Made by a program: the position numbers and the translations under genes. A stretch of DNA of 64,000 nucleotides from Microvirga guangxiensis (lineage in GTDB: Bacteria > Pseudomonadota > Alphaproteobacteria > Rhizobiales > Beijerinckiaceae): positions 496,001 through 560,000 of the forward strand of contig NZ_FMVJ01000003.1 of NCBI RefSeq assembly GCF_900102135.1, in the 5' to 3' direction. This document shows, in pieces, positions 51,626-60,751 of the stretch. How positions within the stretch are numbered: position 1 is the first letter of the stretch; each line of letters opens with the position of its first letter. A model generated the notes under the pieces. It saw only the letters and a list, made by a program, of their open reading frames with translations, did not search any database and was not told the DNA's origin.

Positions 51626-54600
51626 TCAGTCGATATCGTCGAGCGGGAGATCGCGACCGTTCTTCAGGATATCGTAAATGATGTTGCTCAGGATGCCCAT
51701 TGCTTGTTTGTCGGACTTGAGGAGGATGGTAGCTAGTGAATTGCTGGACGACATTGCGCGAACTACTGCGCCTTGAACCGCACCCGGCAGGTTCCCTTTT
51801 AGAGCCTGCTGCTTGGGATTGTTCTGAACCTGCGCCATTACTATCGCGTTCTCGCGGGCGATAGAGGCGATCTGATTAACGAATTGCGCCTGATCTTTTA
51901 AGGGTGCTGCCTGCCCAAAAAGGCTGTTCAGCTTCTCAATAAGCTCCTGAAGATAGACAGGTGTGCCGCCCGGCAGCTTTGATCCACCGGGACCGAGGGG
52001 GGTGAGGGTCGGATTGGCAGGCGGCCCGTCATTGCCGCCAGGTGCTTCTACGTCATCAACTGCCTTGATCTCGTACCCGGTCAGCAACAGCCCCTTGAGG
52101 TCTACCCCCTCGGGAGCGATTCCGTTCAGACGCTTAGCCAAAAGCTTTGCGAATGCAGCGTAGTTCTCGAGATCAGGATCTCCGAGATCAATCAGCTGAG
52201 CGATATAGGCGTAAGTCCGGGTGAAGCGTCCAAGGCCAGATTTGAATTCGGTGAGCCTCCCAAGATCCTCCTCGAGTTCTTTCCGCCGGTAATCCGCGGC
52301 CTTCATGCCGTCCGCGCTCCCAATGGAATGGGCCTTCTGATATTCATTCTCGGTCTTCTGAATCTCGGTCCGCAGCCGGTCAAGGCGACCATTATAGACA
52401 TCGGTAGGCTCCTGCGTCGCCGCGTAAAGCGCTTTGTGCTGGGTATCGCCCGACTTCAGGATATCCTTTAAGGCTTTGAAGCGGGCTTGCTTGAAAGCTT
52501 CCAGGTGGGTGAGGTTGTAGATCCCCGTCTGGTCCAGCTTCGCCTTAACCTCGTAGATCACATTGAGGTCTTGGACGCTTTCAATCTTTGCGCCCGCGTC
52601 ATATAGGGTGAAAGCCGCCCTGACAGTCTCGGGATCGTTGACGAAATCGATCACGAAGGTCTGGTCCTTGCCGGGTGCGGTGCGGTTCAGCCTGGATAGG
52701 GTCTGCACGATTTCCACCGCATTGGCGATTTTTTTGTCCAGATACATCGCCACGAGCTTGGGCTGATCAAACCCGGTTTGGAACTTATCGGCGACCAGCA
52801 TGACCCGATACTCGGGACGATCGAAGGCGATCCGCAGGTCAGTCCCTTTGATGTCCGGATTCATCGAGAACTCGCTGAATTCAGCATCGTCATCGACTAC
52901 AAACATATCGCCGGCGAGCTGGTCATCATCAGCGTGCTTGACCTCTTTACCCGTCAGTGTGCCTGAAAACGCCACCAGAGCTTTGATGTCGGCATACTGG
53001 GGATTCTTCTCGATAAAGGCGTCAAATCCCTTCTTGTAGCGGACGGCAGCCGCTCGTGAGCTGGTTACGACCATGGCCTTGGCCTTGCCGTCCAGGAGGT
53101 GGGCGACATTCTTCGAGAAATGCTCGATGATGAACCGAACCTTCTGGGTCACGTTAGTCGGATGCAGAGCCATCCACTTGGCCAGCGCCCGTTTCGCCAC
53201 CTTACCGTCTACCCGCTTCTCGTCGACAAATTTCTTCCCGAGGTTAAAGGCCGTCTTGTATGGGACATAGCCCTCGAGGACGTCGAGGATGAAGCCCTCC
53301 TCAATGGCTTGCCGCATCGGATATTTATGGAAGGCTTCCGGCGGATTTTCGTCCGAGACGGGTTGCGTCGGGTCGGCAGGGCGTCCGAATAGCATCAAAG
53401 TCGAGTGCTTCGGTGTTGCCGTGAAGGCGAAATGCGAAATGTTCTTTGGGCGAACCCGGGAAGACTGGATCTCGGCGAGTAGCTCTTCGACCGTCATGTT
53501 ATCCATGGCCGCCTTGGAGCTCATTGCGAGGGTCGCCTGCAGCTTCGACGCCGTGCTGCCCGTCTGAGAGGCGTGTGCCTCGTCTATGATGACGGCAAAG
53601 GATCGATTCTTTAGAGAGTTTTCGGTCAGGATCGCTTCCATCGCATATGGAAAGGTCTGGATCGTCACAACGATGATCGGGACACCTTTGAGCAAGGCCT
53701 CCGACAGCTGTTGGCTCTTGGACTTGCTCGACTTGTCCCTATCTATTGCGGCGATCAAACCCTTCTGGTGATCGAGCTGCTGGACGGCATCTTGGAGCTG
53801 ACCATCGAGAACATTACGATCAGTGACGATGATGGCGGCATCGAAGACCGGCGTGCCGTCGTCGTGCCGCAGCTTGATGAGGTCGTGCGCTGTCCATGCG
53901 ATGGTTGATGTCTTTCCGGAACCCGCGGAGTGTTCGCATAGATAGGCGTGCCCAGGCCCCTTCTCCTTGGCGTCTCGGACCATAGCATTCACCGCGGATA
54001 ACTGATGGAAGCGGGGGAAGATCAGGGCTTCCTTCTTCGACCAGTTGCCCTTTAGATCGACGACGTTCTTCTTCTCGACGTAGACGAAGTTGTGGAAGAT
54101 TCGGATCCACGAGTCCCGTTGGCAGATCTCCTCCCAGAAATAGGCAACCGGATATTCCCCGTCGGCACGTGCCGGATTTCCAGCATGCCCATCTCGGCCC
54201 TTGTTGAAAGGCAGGAAGAAGGTCGCTTCCCCGGCAAGCTTCGTCGTCATCCAGATCTCGGAATCCGACATCGCGAAGTGCACCACAGCCCCCCGCTTAA
54301 AGGTGAGGAGCGGTTCCTTACGCTTGGTTTTCGGGTCAATTGGAAGGCGGTCGGTCTTGTATTGATTTATCGCTGCTTCGACTGACTGGGTAAAATCAGT
54401 CTTCAGTTCAACGGTGGCGACGGGTAGACCGTTGAGGAAGAAAACTAGATCGATGGCGTAGTTGTGCGCTGGATGGTATTTCAGCTGGGGGACTACCCGC
54501 AAGATATTCGATGCATACCGGTGCAGGACGTCCTTGTTGCGCTTGTCCTCAGGGGCGGCGGTGCTGATATCGATATGCCCACATCCGGCAATGGAGAAGC

Positions 54601-54865
54601 CAGTACGCAGGATGTTGATGGTGCCGTAATTTTCCAAGGCCTGCGCCAACCGGTTCGTTAAGACGGTGAGCGCCTTCTCTTTGTTGAAGGTAACCAGCTT
54701 GTCCCACTTCTCTGGCTGGGTTGCCTGCACCCACGCTCGCAGGTCTTCTGGATACAGTGCGGTATCCTGATCGTATCCGTCCGAGCTGCCTTTTAGCCAG
54801 CCCTGGGCAACTAGCTTCTCGACGACGTAATTTTCTAAATGAGTTTCGTGGTGGGCTTCGCTCAT
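51626..54865 (-). CDS. hsdR: Type I restriction enzyme, R subunit
   Basis: 1079-residue motor and nuclease subunit. The N-terminal nuclease has IDLVFFLNG with VELKTD (about 150-165, the D...ExK motif). The SF2 motor has Walker A EHSAGSGKTS (about 308), DEAHASQTG (about 425) and later QTGFDQPKLVAMYLDK and QTLSRLNRT. The C-terminal roughly 350 residues are helical, as needed to dock on HsdM2S. The ATG overlaps the hsdS stop by four bases. All three subunits look full length. It cuts unmethylated DNA after ATP-driven translocation; the recognition sequence cannot be read from sequence. Confidence 0.95.
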   Translation of the reverse strand: MSEAHHETHLENYVVEKLVAQGWLKGSSDGYDQDTALYPEDLRAWVQATQPEKWDKLVTFNKEKALTVLTNRLAQALENYGTINILRTGFSIAGCGHIDISTAAPEDKRNKDVLHRYASNILRVVPQLKYHPAHNYAIDLVFFLNGLPVATVELKTDFTQSVEAAINQYKTDRLPIDPKTKRKEPLLTFKRGAVVHFAMSDSEIWMTTKLAGEATFFLPFNKGRDGHAGNPARADGEYPVAYFWEEICQRDSWIRIFHNFVYVEKKNVVDLKGNWSKKEALIFPRFHQLSAVNAMVRDAKEKGPGHAYLCEHSAGSGKTSTIAWTAHDLIKLRHDDGTPVFDAAIIVTDRNVLDGQLQDAVQQLDHQKGLIAAIDRDKSSKSKSQQLSEALLKGVPIIVVTIQTFPYAMEAILTENSLKNRSFAVIIDEAHASQTGSTASKLQATLAMSSKAAMDNMTVEELLAEIQSSRVRPKNISHFAFTATPKHSTLMLFGRPADPTQPVSDENPPEAFHKYPMRQAIEEGFILDVLEGYVPYKTAFNLGKKFVDEKRVDGKVAKRALAKWMALHPTNVTQKVRFIIEHFSKNVAHLLDGKAKAMVVTSSRAAAVRYKKGFDAFIEKNPQYADIKALVAFSGTLTGKEVKHADDDQLAGDMFVVDDDAEFSEFSMNPDIKGTDLRIAFDRPEYRVMLVADKFQTGFDQPKLVAMYLDKKIANAVEIVQTLSRLNRTAPGKDQTFVIDFVNDPETVRAAFTLYDAGAKIESVQDLNVIYEVKAKLDQTGIYNLTHLEAFKQARFKALKDILKSGDTQHKALYAATQEPTDVYNGRLDRLRTEIQKTENEYQKAHSIGSADGMKAADYRRKELEEDLGRLTEFKSGLGRFTRTYAYIAQLIDLGDPDLENYAAFAKLLAKRLNGIAPEGVDLKGLLLTGYEIKAVDDVEAPGGNDGPPANPTLTPLGPGGSKLPGGTPVYLQELIEKLNSLFGQAAPLKDQAQFVNQIASIARENAIVMAQVQNNPKQQALKGNLPGAVQGAVVRAMSSSNSLATILLKSDKQAMGILSNIIYDILKNGRDLPLDDID

Positions 54866-56064
54866 GCCGCCTGCCTCACGTCGATCTTACCGGTCACAGC
54901 CGCGGTGATCAAAGCTGAGCGCTTCTCCTTGAGGAGTTCGATGCTGCGGTCAGTCTTTGCAATGAGCGTATCAATGCGCCTGCCTTCGGCGTCGAGAAGA
55001 GAGACAATTGAATTCTGCTCTTCCACAGGTGGGATTGTTACTGGAACAGTGCGTAGATGCGGCCACTTTACCTGACGTTGAATATCTCCAACGCTCATCG
55101 ACGCGAGCATAAACCTATCTACGTATATGCGAGCGCGGAACATGTAATTTGCAAATGCCGGCTCAAGCTTCGTCCGATCGAGCTCAAAGATCAGGTATGC
55201 AGGGCTTACAATTCCGCGATGAATAGATACTCCTAGAGAGCCCCTCCAAGCTTGCTGGTTGTTCATCACGAGGTCGCCAGGCTCGACAAGCTGATATTTT
55301 TCAAGGCTCTCCGCTGGCTTATGAACAAGCCCGCCTCCCTCAGAGTACGGGATGACGCCCCGATCAAGGTAGACCGAAAGAAGCTGTTCGTCGGCATAAC
55401 CCGAGATCGACTTGCCCCGAACCAAGGTCCAGAACGGGTAAGTGGTCCATCCGTCTTTGGGAGAAATGGCCTTGGTTATATCTGCCAGCCGCTTTTCCTT
55501 AAGCAACTCGATGAAGCGGGCCTTCTTGTCGATTAGGTTTTCGATCCGCGCTGTCTCGCGATCGAGAGACATGACGATGCTTTGCTGTGTATCTACATCG
55601 GGGAGCCAGAATTCGGTTGAGAGGAATTCGTCGGGGTTCAGGCGCATGAAACCCGTTCCAATTCCATTAGAGCGCGACAAGAAATCTGCCGCGTACAATG
55701 GGGTTCGGACAAGATACTCAATAAAGCGCGGGGAAACGTCTCCATGAAAGTCGTAAATTGCATAGTCGGGGCTCGTAATCCCATCATAGGGCGAAAGTCC
55801 GAATACCCCGTTCCAGGCCTGCATTTTATTCGAGATCAGTTGCCCTGAGCGCACACATTTGTAGCCAACGTGGGTTTCTGCCTGTGCAGATCGCTGCCCA
55901 ATTTCGGACTTCTTTAAGACCCCGCGCGCTCCTGAAAGCCCAAGTAGATCCTCCTCGCCAGTCGTCGAGCGAACATCTACTTCATGGAGGAGGACTTTCG
56001 CACGAGTGCGCTTCCAGTTTGAGATTGCGAGTTCTCCGAGAAAATCCTTAATTTTGAAGGTCAT
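54862..56064 (-). CDS. hsdS: Type I restriction enzyme, S (specificity) subunit
   Basis: 400 residues with two target-recognition domains separated by helical conserved spacers. The first spacer is around QQSIVMSLDRETARIENLI...LLKEKRLADI (about 170-205) and the second, nearly repeated, is PPVEEQNSIVSLLDAEGRRIDTLI...LLKEKRSALI (about 345-390). This repeat architecture is diagnostic of HsdS. The two TRDs dictate the bipartite DNA target. It overlaps hsdM and hsdR by four bases each. Confidence 0.93.
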   Translation of the reverse strand: MTFKIKDFLGELAISNWKRTRAKVLLHEVDVRSTTGEEDLLGLSGARGVLKKSEIGQRSAQAETHVGYKCVRSGQLISNKMQAWNGVFGLSPYDGITSPDYAIYDFHGDVSPRFIEYLVRTPLYAADFLSRSNGIGTGFMRLNPDEFLSTEFWLPDVDTQQSIVMSLDRETARIENLIDKKARFIELLKEKRLADITKAISPKDGWTTYPFWTLVRGKSISGYADEQLLSVYLDRGVIPYSEGGGLVHKPAESLEKYQLVEPGDLVMNNQQAWRGSLGVSIHRGIVSPAYLIFELDRTKLEPAFANYMFRARIYVDRFMLASMSVGDIQRQVKWPHLRTVPVTIPPVEEQNSIVSLLDAEGRRIDTLIAKTDRSIELLKEKRSALITAAVTGKIDVRQAA

Positions 56065-58082
56065 TCCGTGACCTCCGCCAGCATGGCAGCAATTTCCTCT
56101 TCGATTGTCTTCAGATCACCGTTGATCGCTTCTAGATCGCGAGGCGGCTTATACTCATAGAAGTAGCGGTTAAAGTTGATTTCGAAGCCGACAATGCCAA
56201 CTTGGCCATCATATTCGTCTCGGAAGCTCTTATCGATGTAGGCATCTGGTGCATGCGGATGCACCTCCCGGGCGATATAGTCATTGACGTCCTGCATCAG
56301 CGGGACGTTCTCGAAATCGATCAGCTCGTCGTCGGCAATTGGATTGCCCTGATCGTCAGTCACGATTTCTGCGCCCGGATCCCGGACGCCGAAGGCGGAA
56401 ATCAAAGCCTTGATGAAGGGTTTGCCAACCTTGCCGAGGGTAGAGTCCTTCTTCCCTGCCGTCTTGGCAAAGCTCTGCAGCCAGTCGTACTCGTGCTCCT
56501 GGCCGATGTGCCGGAGCAGAAGGTCAACCCAAGCCTGCTGTTGGCCAAGCGTGAGCTTCTCCCAGACCTTATCCCGCTGCAGAGTCTCGATGCCGTCATG
56601 GGTGATGGCGATCTTCATGCGCAACGGTCGCAGAATTTTGACCCGGCGGTAACCGAAGTCCCGGTAGTCCAAGATCGCGCTGCTCTTTGTCAGTTCGAAG
56701 GCGGAATACTGCGCCACGATGTCCCGAATCTGGTCCGGGCTGATCATTCGCCGCTTATTGCCTTCGTTCTTGCGCATGGGCGTGAACATTTCGGTGGCGT
56801 TCAGAAGCTGCACCTTGCCCTTGCGATGATCGGGCTTTTTGTTCGATAGGATCCACAGGAAAGTGCCGATGCTAGTCCGGAAGAAGATGTCGGCGGGAAG
56901 AGCGATAATCGCTTCGACGAAATCATTTTCGAGCAGGTAGCGCCGGATTTCAGATTCACCCTGTCCCGCATTGCCATTGAACAGCGGTGATCCTGAGAGG
57001 ACAATGGCGCCGCGCCCGCCACCGTTTTCCGGGCGCTCCAACTTGCTGACTAGGTGCAGCAGGAACAACATCGATCCATCGCTGATGCGGGGCAGCTTGG
57101 GCCCGAAACGGCCATCGAAGCCCTGCTCCTCATGCTCCCGCACGACGACGTCCTGATCCTTCTGCCACGGCTTGCCGAAAGGCGGGTTCGAGACGCAGTA
57201 GTGGAACTTCTCGCTCGCCAGCTTGTCGTTCGACAATGTACTACCAAGTTTGATGTTTCTCGACAGGTCGCGCCCGGGATCAGACTCCAAAGTCCGAAGA
57301 AGCATGCTGGTGAGGCAAACCGCATGAGTTTCGGGTTCCAATTCCTGGCCATAGGGTACGATGACCGGGGCGATGTTGTAACTGTCCCGAAGCGAGTCCA
57401 CGTGATCCATGCCGTCGGTCAGAAAGCCGCCGGTGCCGCAGGTCGGATCATACAGGGTGCGGATCAGACCGGGGTTCTCGATAAAGAGGTGATCATCGGG
57501 ATCGAGCAGCAGTTCGATGGCGAGGTGAACCACGTCCCGCGGGGTCATGAAGTCTTCGGCCGCTTCGTTAACCTCTGCGCCGAACCTGCGGATCAGGTGC
57601 TCGTAGACATTGCTCATCACGCGATCTGGAACGGCATCCGGATGCAAGTCGATTGCCGCAAAGTTCTGGCAGATCCTATAGAGCACGCCCGCCCGGTCCA
57701 TCCGGGCAATGGTGTTCATGAAGTCGAACTGCTCAAAGATCACCCGAGCGTTGTCCGAAAAGCTGGCGACATAGTCCTCGAGATTGAGGCGCGTCTTGGT
57801 GCCGCCCAGCGTTCCGAGGGTATAGTTCGAGGTGTTGTAAAACGGCAAACGAGTGATCTGCCGCAGAACGGGATCCAGATCGATGCCGCTGTCCGCCATG
57901 GACTTCGCGGTCTCTAGTACCTGCGAGCGGGTGGGTTCAAGAACGCATTCGAGGCGCCGAAGCAGCGTGAACGGGAGAATGATCTTGCCAAACTCAACGT
58001 GCTTGAAGTCGCCCCAGAGGTCATCGGCGTTCTTCCAAATGAAATCCGCCAGCGTTGTGTTTGTTGCCTGATACTGGTTCAC
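56061..58082 (-). CDS. hsdM: Type I restriction enzyme, M (methyltransferase) subunit
   Basis: 673-residue adenine-N6 methyltransferase subunit. An N-terminal HsdM_N helical domain (LADFIWKNADDLWGDFKHVEFGKIILPFTLLRRL) is followed by motif I DPTCGTGGF (about 214) and catalytic NPPFGKPW (about 297). It is longer than EcoKI-type HsdM (about 530) because of an extended C-terminal part (after about 480), which occurs in many alphaproteobacterial systems. It is first in the leftward hsdM-hsdS-hsdR operon. About 570 bp of largely non-coding DNA separates it from tRNA-Ser. Confidence 0.95.
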   Translation of the reverse strand: MNQYQATNTTLADFIWKNADDLWGDFKHVEFGKIILPFTLLRRLECVLEPTRSQVLETAKSMADSGIDLDPVLRQITRLPFYNTSNYTLGTLGGTKTRLNLEDYVASFSDNARVIFEQFDFMNTIARMDRAGVLYRICQNFAAIDLHPDAVPDRVMSNVYEHLIRRFGAEVNEAAEDFMTPRDVVHLAIELLLDPDDHLFIENPGLIRTLYDPTCGTGGFLTDGMDHVDSLRDSYNIAPVIVPYGQELEPETHAVCLTSMLLRTLESDPGRDLSRNIKLGSTLSNDKLASEKFHYCVSNPPFGKPWQKDQDVVVREHEEQGFDGRFGPKLPRISDGSMLFLLHLVSKLERPENGGGRGAIVLSGSPLFNGNAGQGESEIRRYLLENDFVEAIIALPADIFFRTSIGTFLWILSNKKPDHRKGKVQLLNATEMFTPMRKNEGNKRRMISPDQIRDIVAQYSAFELTKSSAILDYRDFGYRRVKILRPLRMKIAITHDGIETLQRDKVWEKLTLGQQQAWVDLLLRHIGQEHEYDWLQSFAKTAGKKDSTLGKVGKPFIKALISAFGVRDPGAEIVTDDQGNPIADDELIDFENVPLMQDVNDYIAREVHPHAPDAYIDKSFRDEYDGQVGIVGFEINFNRYFYEYKPPRDLEAINGDLKTIEEEIAAMLAEVTE

Positions 58083-58455
58083 AGCCTGCCCCCGATTCGC
58101 AGCAAATAGGTTTTTTCTAGGGCAAATTTAGATGGTCTAAGGGCGACACACCAGATATTGCCTGATCAGATTCGAATGTTTGCGAGAATTAGCAGTCGCC
58201 CCTCAGATCGGGCAAGGCAATTGCAAGGAGCTGGTGGCGAAGCCGTAGCCCTAACTGAACCCTAGTAATCTTTAAATGGGTCATGTCCTCAGGATCAGCC
58301 GGCGGCAGAGCGAACCAAAGCGCTGGCTAGCCTGTGGCCGCGATCCCCGATCTCATGTGACCGCTGTCGCAGACGAAAGGATCGGACATACGGCCAGACG
58401 AATCGCGATACGTAACAAAGTAGCGAGTTGGTCAACCGATCAACGGTGTTGAGGC

Positions 58456-58500
58456 TGGCGCCCTCTCGCTGGACTTGAACCTGCGGCCTACCGCTTTGGG
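58456..58500 (-). other. Degenerate tRNA 3'-end-like fragment
   Basis: Read on the minus strand, GCAGG-TTCAAGT-CCAGC looks like a tRNA T-arm (one mismatch in the stem, perfect GGTTCAAGTCC loop consensus), followed by GAGAGGGCGCCA, which resembles an acceptor strand with CCA but is one base too long. No D-arm or 5' half is found upstream. Such 3' halves are left behind by integrases that use tRNA genes as attachment sites. The remainder of 58083-58652 shows no gene. Confidence 0.35.
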
Positions 58501-58652
58501 GTCGTGGCATTCAGAGCGTGATTGAGCGGCGGACGTTCTGAGTAGCGCTAGGATTCGTGCGCATGATCCCGGATGCTGTTCGGGTGGATATTAGGGTTCA
58601 GATCGGGGCTTGGTCAAAATTATCCGTATTTCAGACATTTGGCCCAAACGAA

Positions 58653-58742
58653 TGGCGGAGAGGGGGAGATTCGAACTCCAGATACGGTTGCCCGTATGCC
58701 GCATTTCGAGTGCAGTGCATTCAACCACTCTGCCACCTCTCC
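58653..58742 (-). tRNA. tRNA-Ser (anticodon CGA)
   Basis: A 90-nt cloverleaf on the minus strand: acceptor GGAGAGG pairs with CCTCTCC, discriminator G and encoded CCA follow. The D-arm has GCAGAGTGGTTGAATGC. The anticodon loop is CTCGAAA (CGA, reads UCG codons) in the stem CTGCA/TGCGG. The long variable arm (CATACGGGCAACCGTATC) is characteristic of tRNA-Ser, and the T-arm is GGAGTTCGAATCTCC. Its 3' end faces the hsd operon and the accessory region, the usual orientation for an attachment site used by genomic islands. Confidence 0.95.
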
Positions 58743-58945
58743 GGGGTGCGAAGGCCGTCAGGCCCGCTGGTTGAGGCGGGGTAGATTGCTCCAAAACTTC
58801 TGAAATATCAGCCGCTTAATTGCTTTTATACCAAGCGTGGTGTCGAGGAAAGCCAAGGCCGCTTGGCCACATTTTCTCATCTTACCCATGGCTTTTGTCG
58901 TTGCGCTGTGGCGATCGTGTGGCAAGCCTGAGCAAAGGGTAAGCC

Positions 58946-59146
58946 GTGTCTAGGCTGCCAACGACTATTCAAACAGCGCAGTTCGGCAGTTCTGGTGTAG
59001 TGTTGTTGCATAATGATAAATATGTGTGTGGGTATCTTATGGACCCCAGTGCCGACTCGGATTTAGTAGCAAGTGAGCTAGTATCCTGGTGGCATCGTTG
59101 GGGAGTGAGCGGCGGTTTTGCTGCGACCGCTGGAGAAATGCGCTGA
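58946..59146 (+). CDS. Small ORF at the head of the SIR2/Ham1 operon
   Basis: 66 codons from a GTG preceded by AAAGGGTAAGCC (MSRLPTTIQTAQFGSSGVVLLHNDKYVC...). It ends immediately before the ATG of the HARE-HTH/Nudix/kinase gene (TGA directly abutting ATG), as expected for translational coupling. The predicted peptide is soluble with a Trp-rich WWHRWGVSGGF segment and has no recognised family. It may be a real small component of the operon or a leader peptide. Confidence 0.45.
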   Translation: MSRLPTTIQTAQFGSSGVVLLHNDKYVCGYLMDPSADSDLVASELVSWWHRWGVSGGFAATAGEMR

Positions 59147-60751
59147 ATGTCGAGCCGGGACGACCTGGAGAACACTACATACCTGTGGGTCGCTGAGACA
59201 GTCCTTGCCCGCCAAAAGCGTCCGCTTCGGGCAGGTGAGATTGTTCGTATCGGCTTAGATGATGGCTTATTCGGCGACAAGGTCCTCAGCAGAACGCCAC
59301 AGAAGTCCATGCAGGCTCGTTTAAGCATGGATATTCTGCGGCATCAGCAAGAATCCCGTTTCCTTCGGACAGGTCGGGGGCGGTTCTTCCTACGCTCCTT
59401 CGTAGAAAACGAACCTGATCCAGAAGCTTTTCCAACTGCCCTGGCCAAACCAGTCCAAGAGTATATTGCTCCCCGTCGCACTCCCCTTCCGTCAACTGAG
59501 CGGGTTCTAGTCATATCAAAAGCTGACTACGCTCGGATCCTCGACTTTCAGGGGATCAACTTAGCTCACGGGGAAATCCTTTCTGCCCTGCTCAGTGCGC
59601 CATCCCTGACCTACATGAACAGGGCGTTGGCTGAGACGAACAACGATTTCAAACAGGTAGTCACCTATGTCGTAATTCAGTCGGGAGATCGTGTGCTTTC
59701 GTTTCGGCGCGGTACTTACAATCGGGCCGCAAGCTTTCTACGTGGTGCTCTCTGCATAGGATTCGGAGGACACGTAAACGAAGATGATCTCGACATTTTT
59801 TCTTACCAAGACCGGGGAATACGTGCCAACGCGGTGCGTGAGATAGGTGAGGAACTGCGCTTGAAATCGGGGCCTGTCGAGATACAGCCCCATGAGATTG
59901 AGCCGATCGGGATCTTGAATGATGACTCGTCTGAGATCGGGCGACGGCACCTAGCCGTAGTTCTGCGCTACCGACCAAGCACCCTCCTGGAAGAGTGGGA
60001 ACATCCACTCAAGGGAGAGGCCTCAATCAATCAGATTCGATGGGTAAGCCCTGATAGAAAGCCCATAAACCTTCCCGAGTATGAGTATTGGTCACAGCTT
60101 TGCTTACGCAAGCTGTTCCCTGCCTTCGCCTCCGGAGAGCCGTCCTATCTCGTCCGGCGACGCTCCGCTTTCGCAAAGGATCATGCCCTCTGCGTCGTCG
60201 GCTCGATTGGCTCAGGTAAGTCTGTTGCCACCGCGATGATAAGAAGAACTTGCGGGTATGCGGAAATAAATACGGGTCGCGTTCTCGCGGGTATACTGGG
60301 TGTTCCTCCTGTGCCAGAAACAGACCGTCGCGAGTTTCAGTCACTTGCCCAGGAGTTTATCGAGCGGCCACATGGCCCCAGTCTATTGGCAGAGCGGATC
60401 GCTAGCGAAATAGCATCCTGCGACTCTCGCCGAGTGATCGTCGATGGACTCCGTCATACGGCGACACTCGAAAGGCTCCGGGAAGTGTCTCCTCTCCCGC
60501 TGGCAATGGTTTACATCCAGACGCCGCCAGATGTTGCTTTCGAGTTGTATCGACTTCGCGAGGGTCGTGATGGCGACATGTCTGCAGCGGAGTTTATGGA
60601 TATACTCCATGCACCCGTCGAAGCGGCTGTCCCGTACCTGATATCAGAAGCCGATGCGATAATTTATAACTGGTTCGGGATCGACAGCTACAAGAGCGTC
60701 GTGGCTTCGTTCGTAGCAGATGCTCAATTATCAGGAGCGATTGATGCGTGA
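59147..60751 (+). CDS. HARE-HTH / Nudix hydrolase / P-loop kinase fusion protein
   Basis: 534 residues with three modules. Residues 1 to about 85 form a HARE-HTH winged helix (TTYLWVAETVLARQKRPLRAGEIVRIG ... SRTPQKSMQARLSMDI ... RFLRTGRGRFFL), a domain linked to modified-base or nucleic-acid sensing. Residues about 170-305 hold a Nudix domain with a modified Nudix box: GFGGHV, an insertion, then AVREIGEEL (Glu pair intact). Residues about 345-534 are a nucleoside-monophosphate or dephospho-CoA-kinase-like P-loop NTPase: CVVGSIGSGKSVA (352-359 P-loop) and RRVIVDGLRHTATLERLRE. Next gene overlaps by 8 bp. The combination suggests binding, hydrolysis and phosphorylation of a nucleotide; the substrate is unknown. 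Confidence 0.8.
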   Translation: MSSRDDLENTTYLWVAETVLARQKRPLRAGEIVRIGLDDGLFGDKVLSRTPQKSMQARLSMDILRHQQESRFLRTGRGRFFLRSFVENEPDPEAFPTALAKPVQEYIAPRRTPLPSTERVLVISKADYARILDFQGINLAHGEILSALLSAPSLTYMNRALAETNNDFKQVVTYVVIQSGDRVLSFRRGTYNRAASFLRGALCIGFGGHVNEDDLDIFSYQDRGIRANAVREIGEELRLKSGPVEIQPHEIEPIGILNDDSSEIGRRHLAVVLRYRPSTLLEEWEHPLKGEASINQIRWVSPDRKPINLPEYEYWSQLCLRKLFPAFASGEPSYLVRRRSAFAKDHALCVVGSIGSGKSVATAMIRRTCGYAEINTGRVLAGILGVPPVPETDRREFQSLAQEFIERPHGPSLLAERIASEIASCDSRRVIVDGLRHTATLERLREVSPLPLAMVYIQTPPDVAFELYRLREGRDGDMSAAEFMDILHAPVEAAVPYLISEADAIIYNWFGIDSYKSVVASFVADAQLSGAIDA

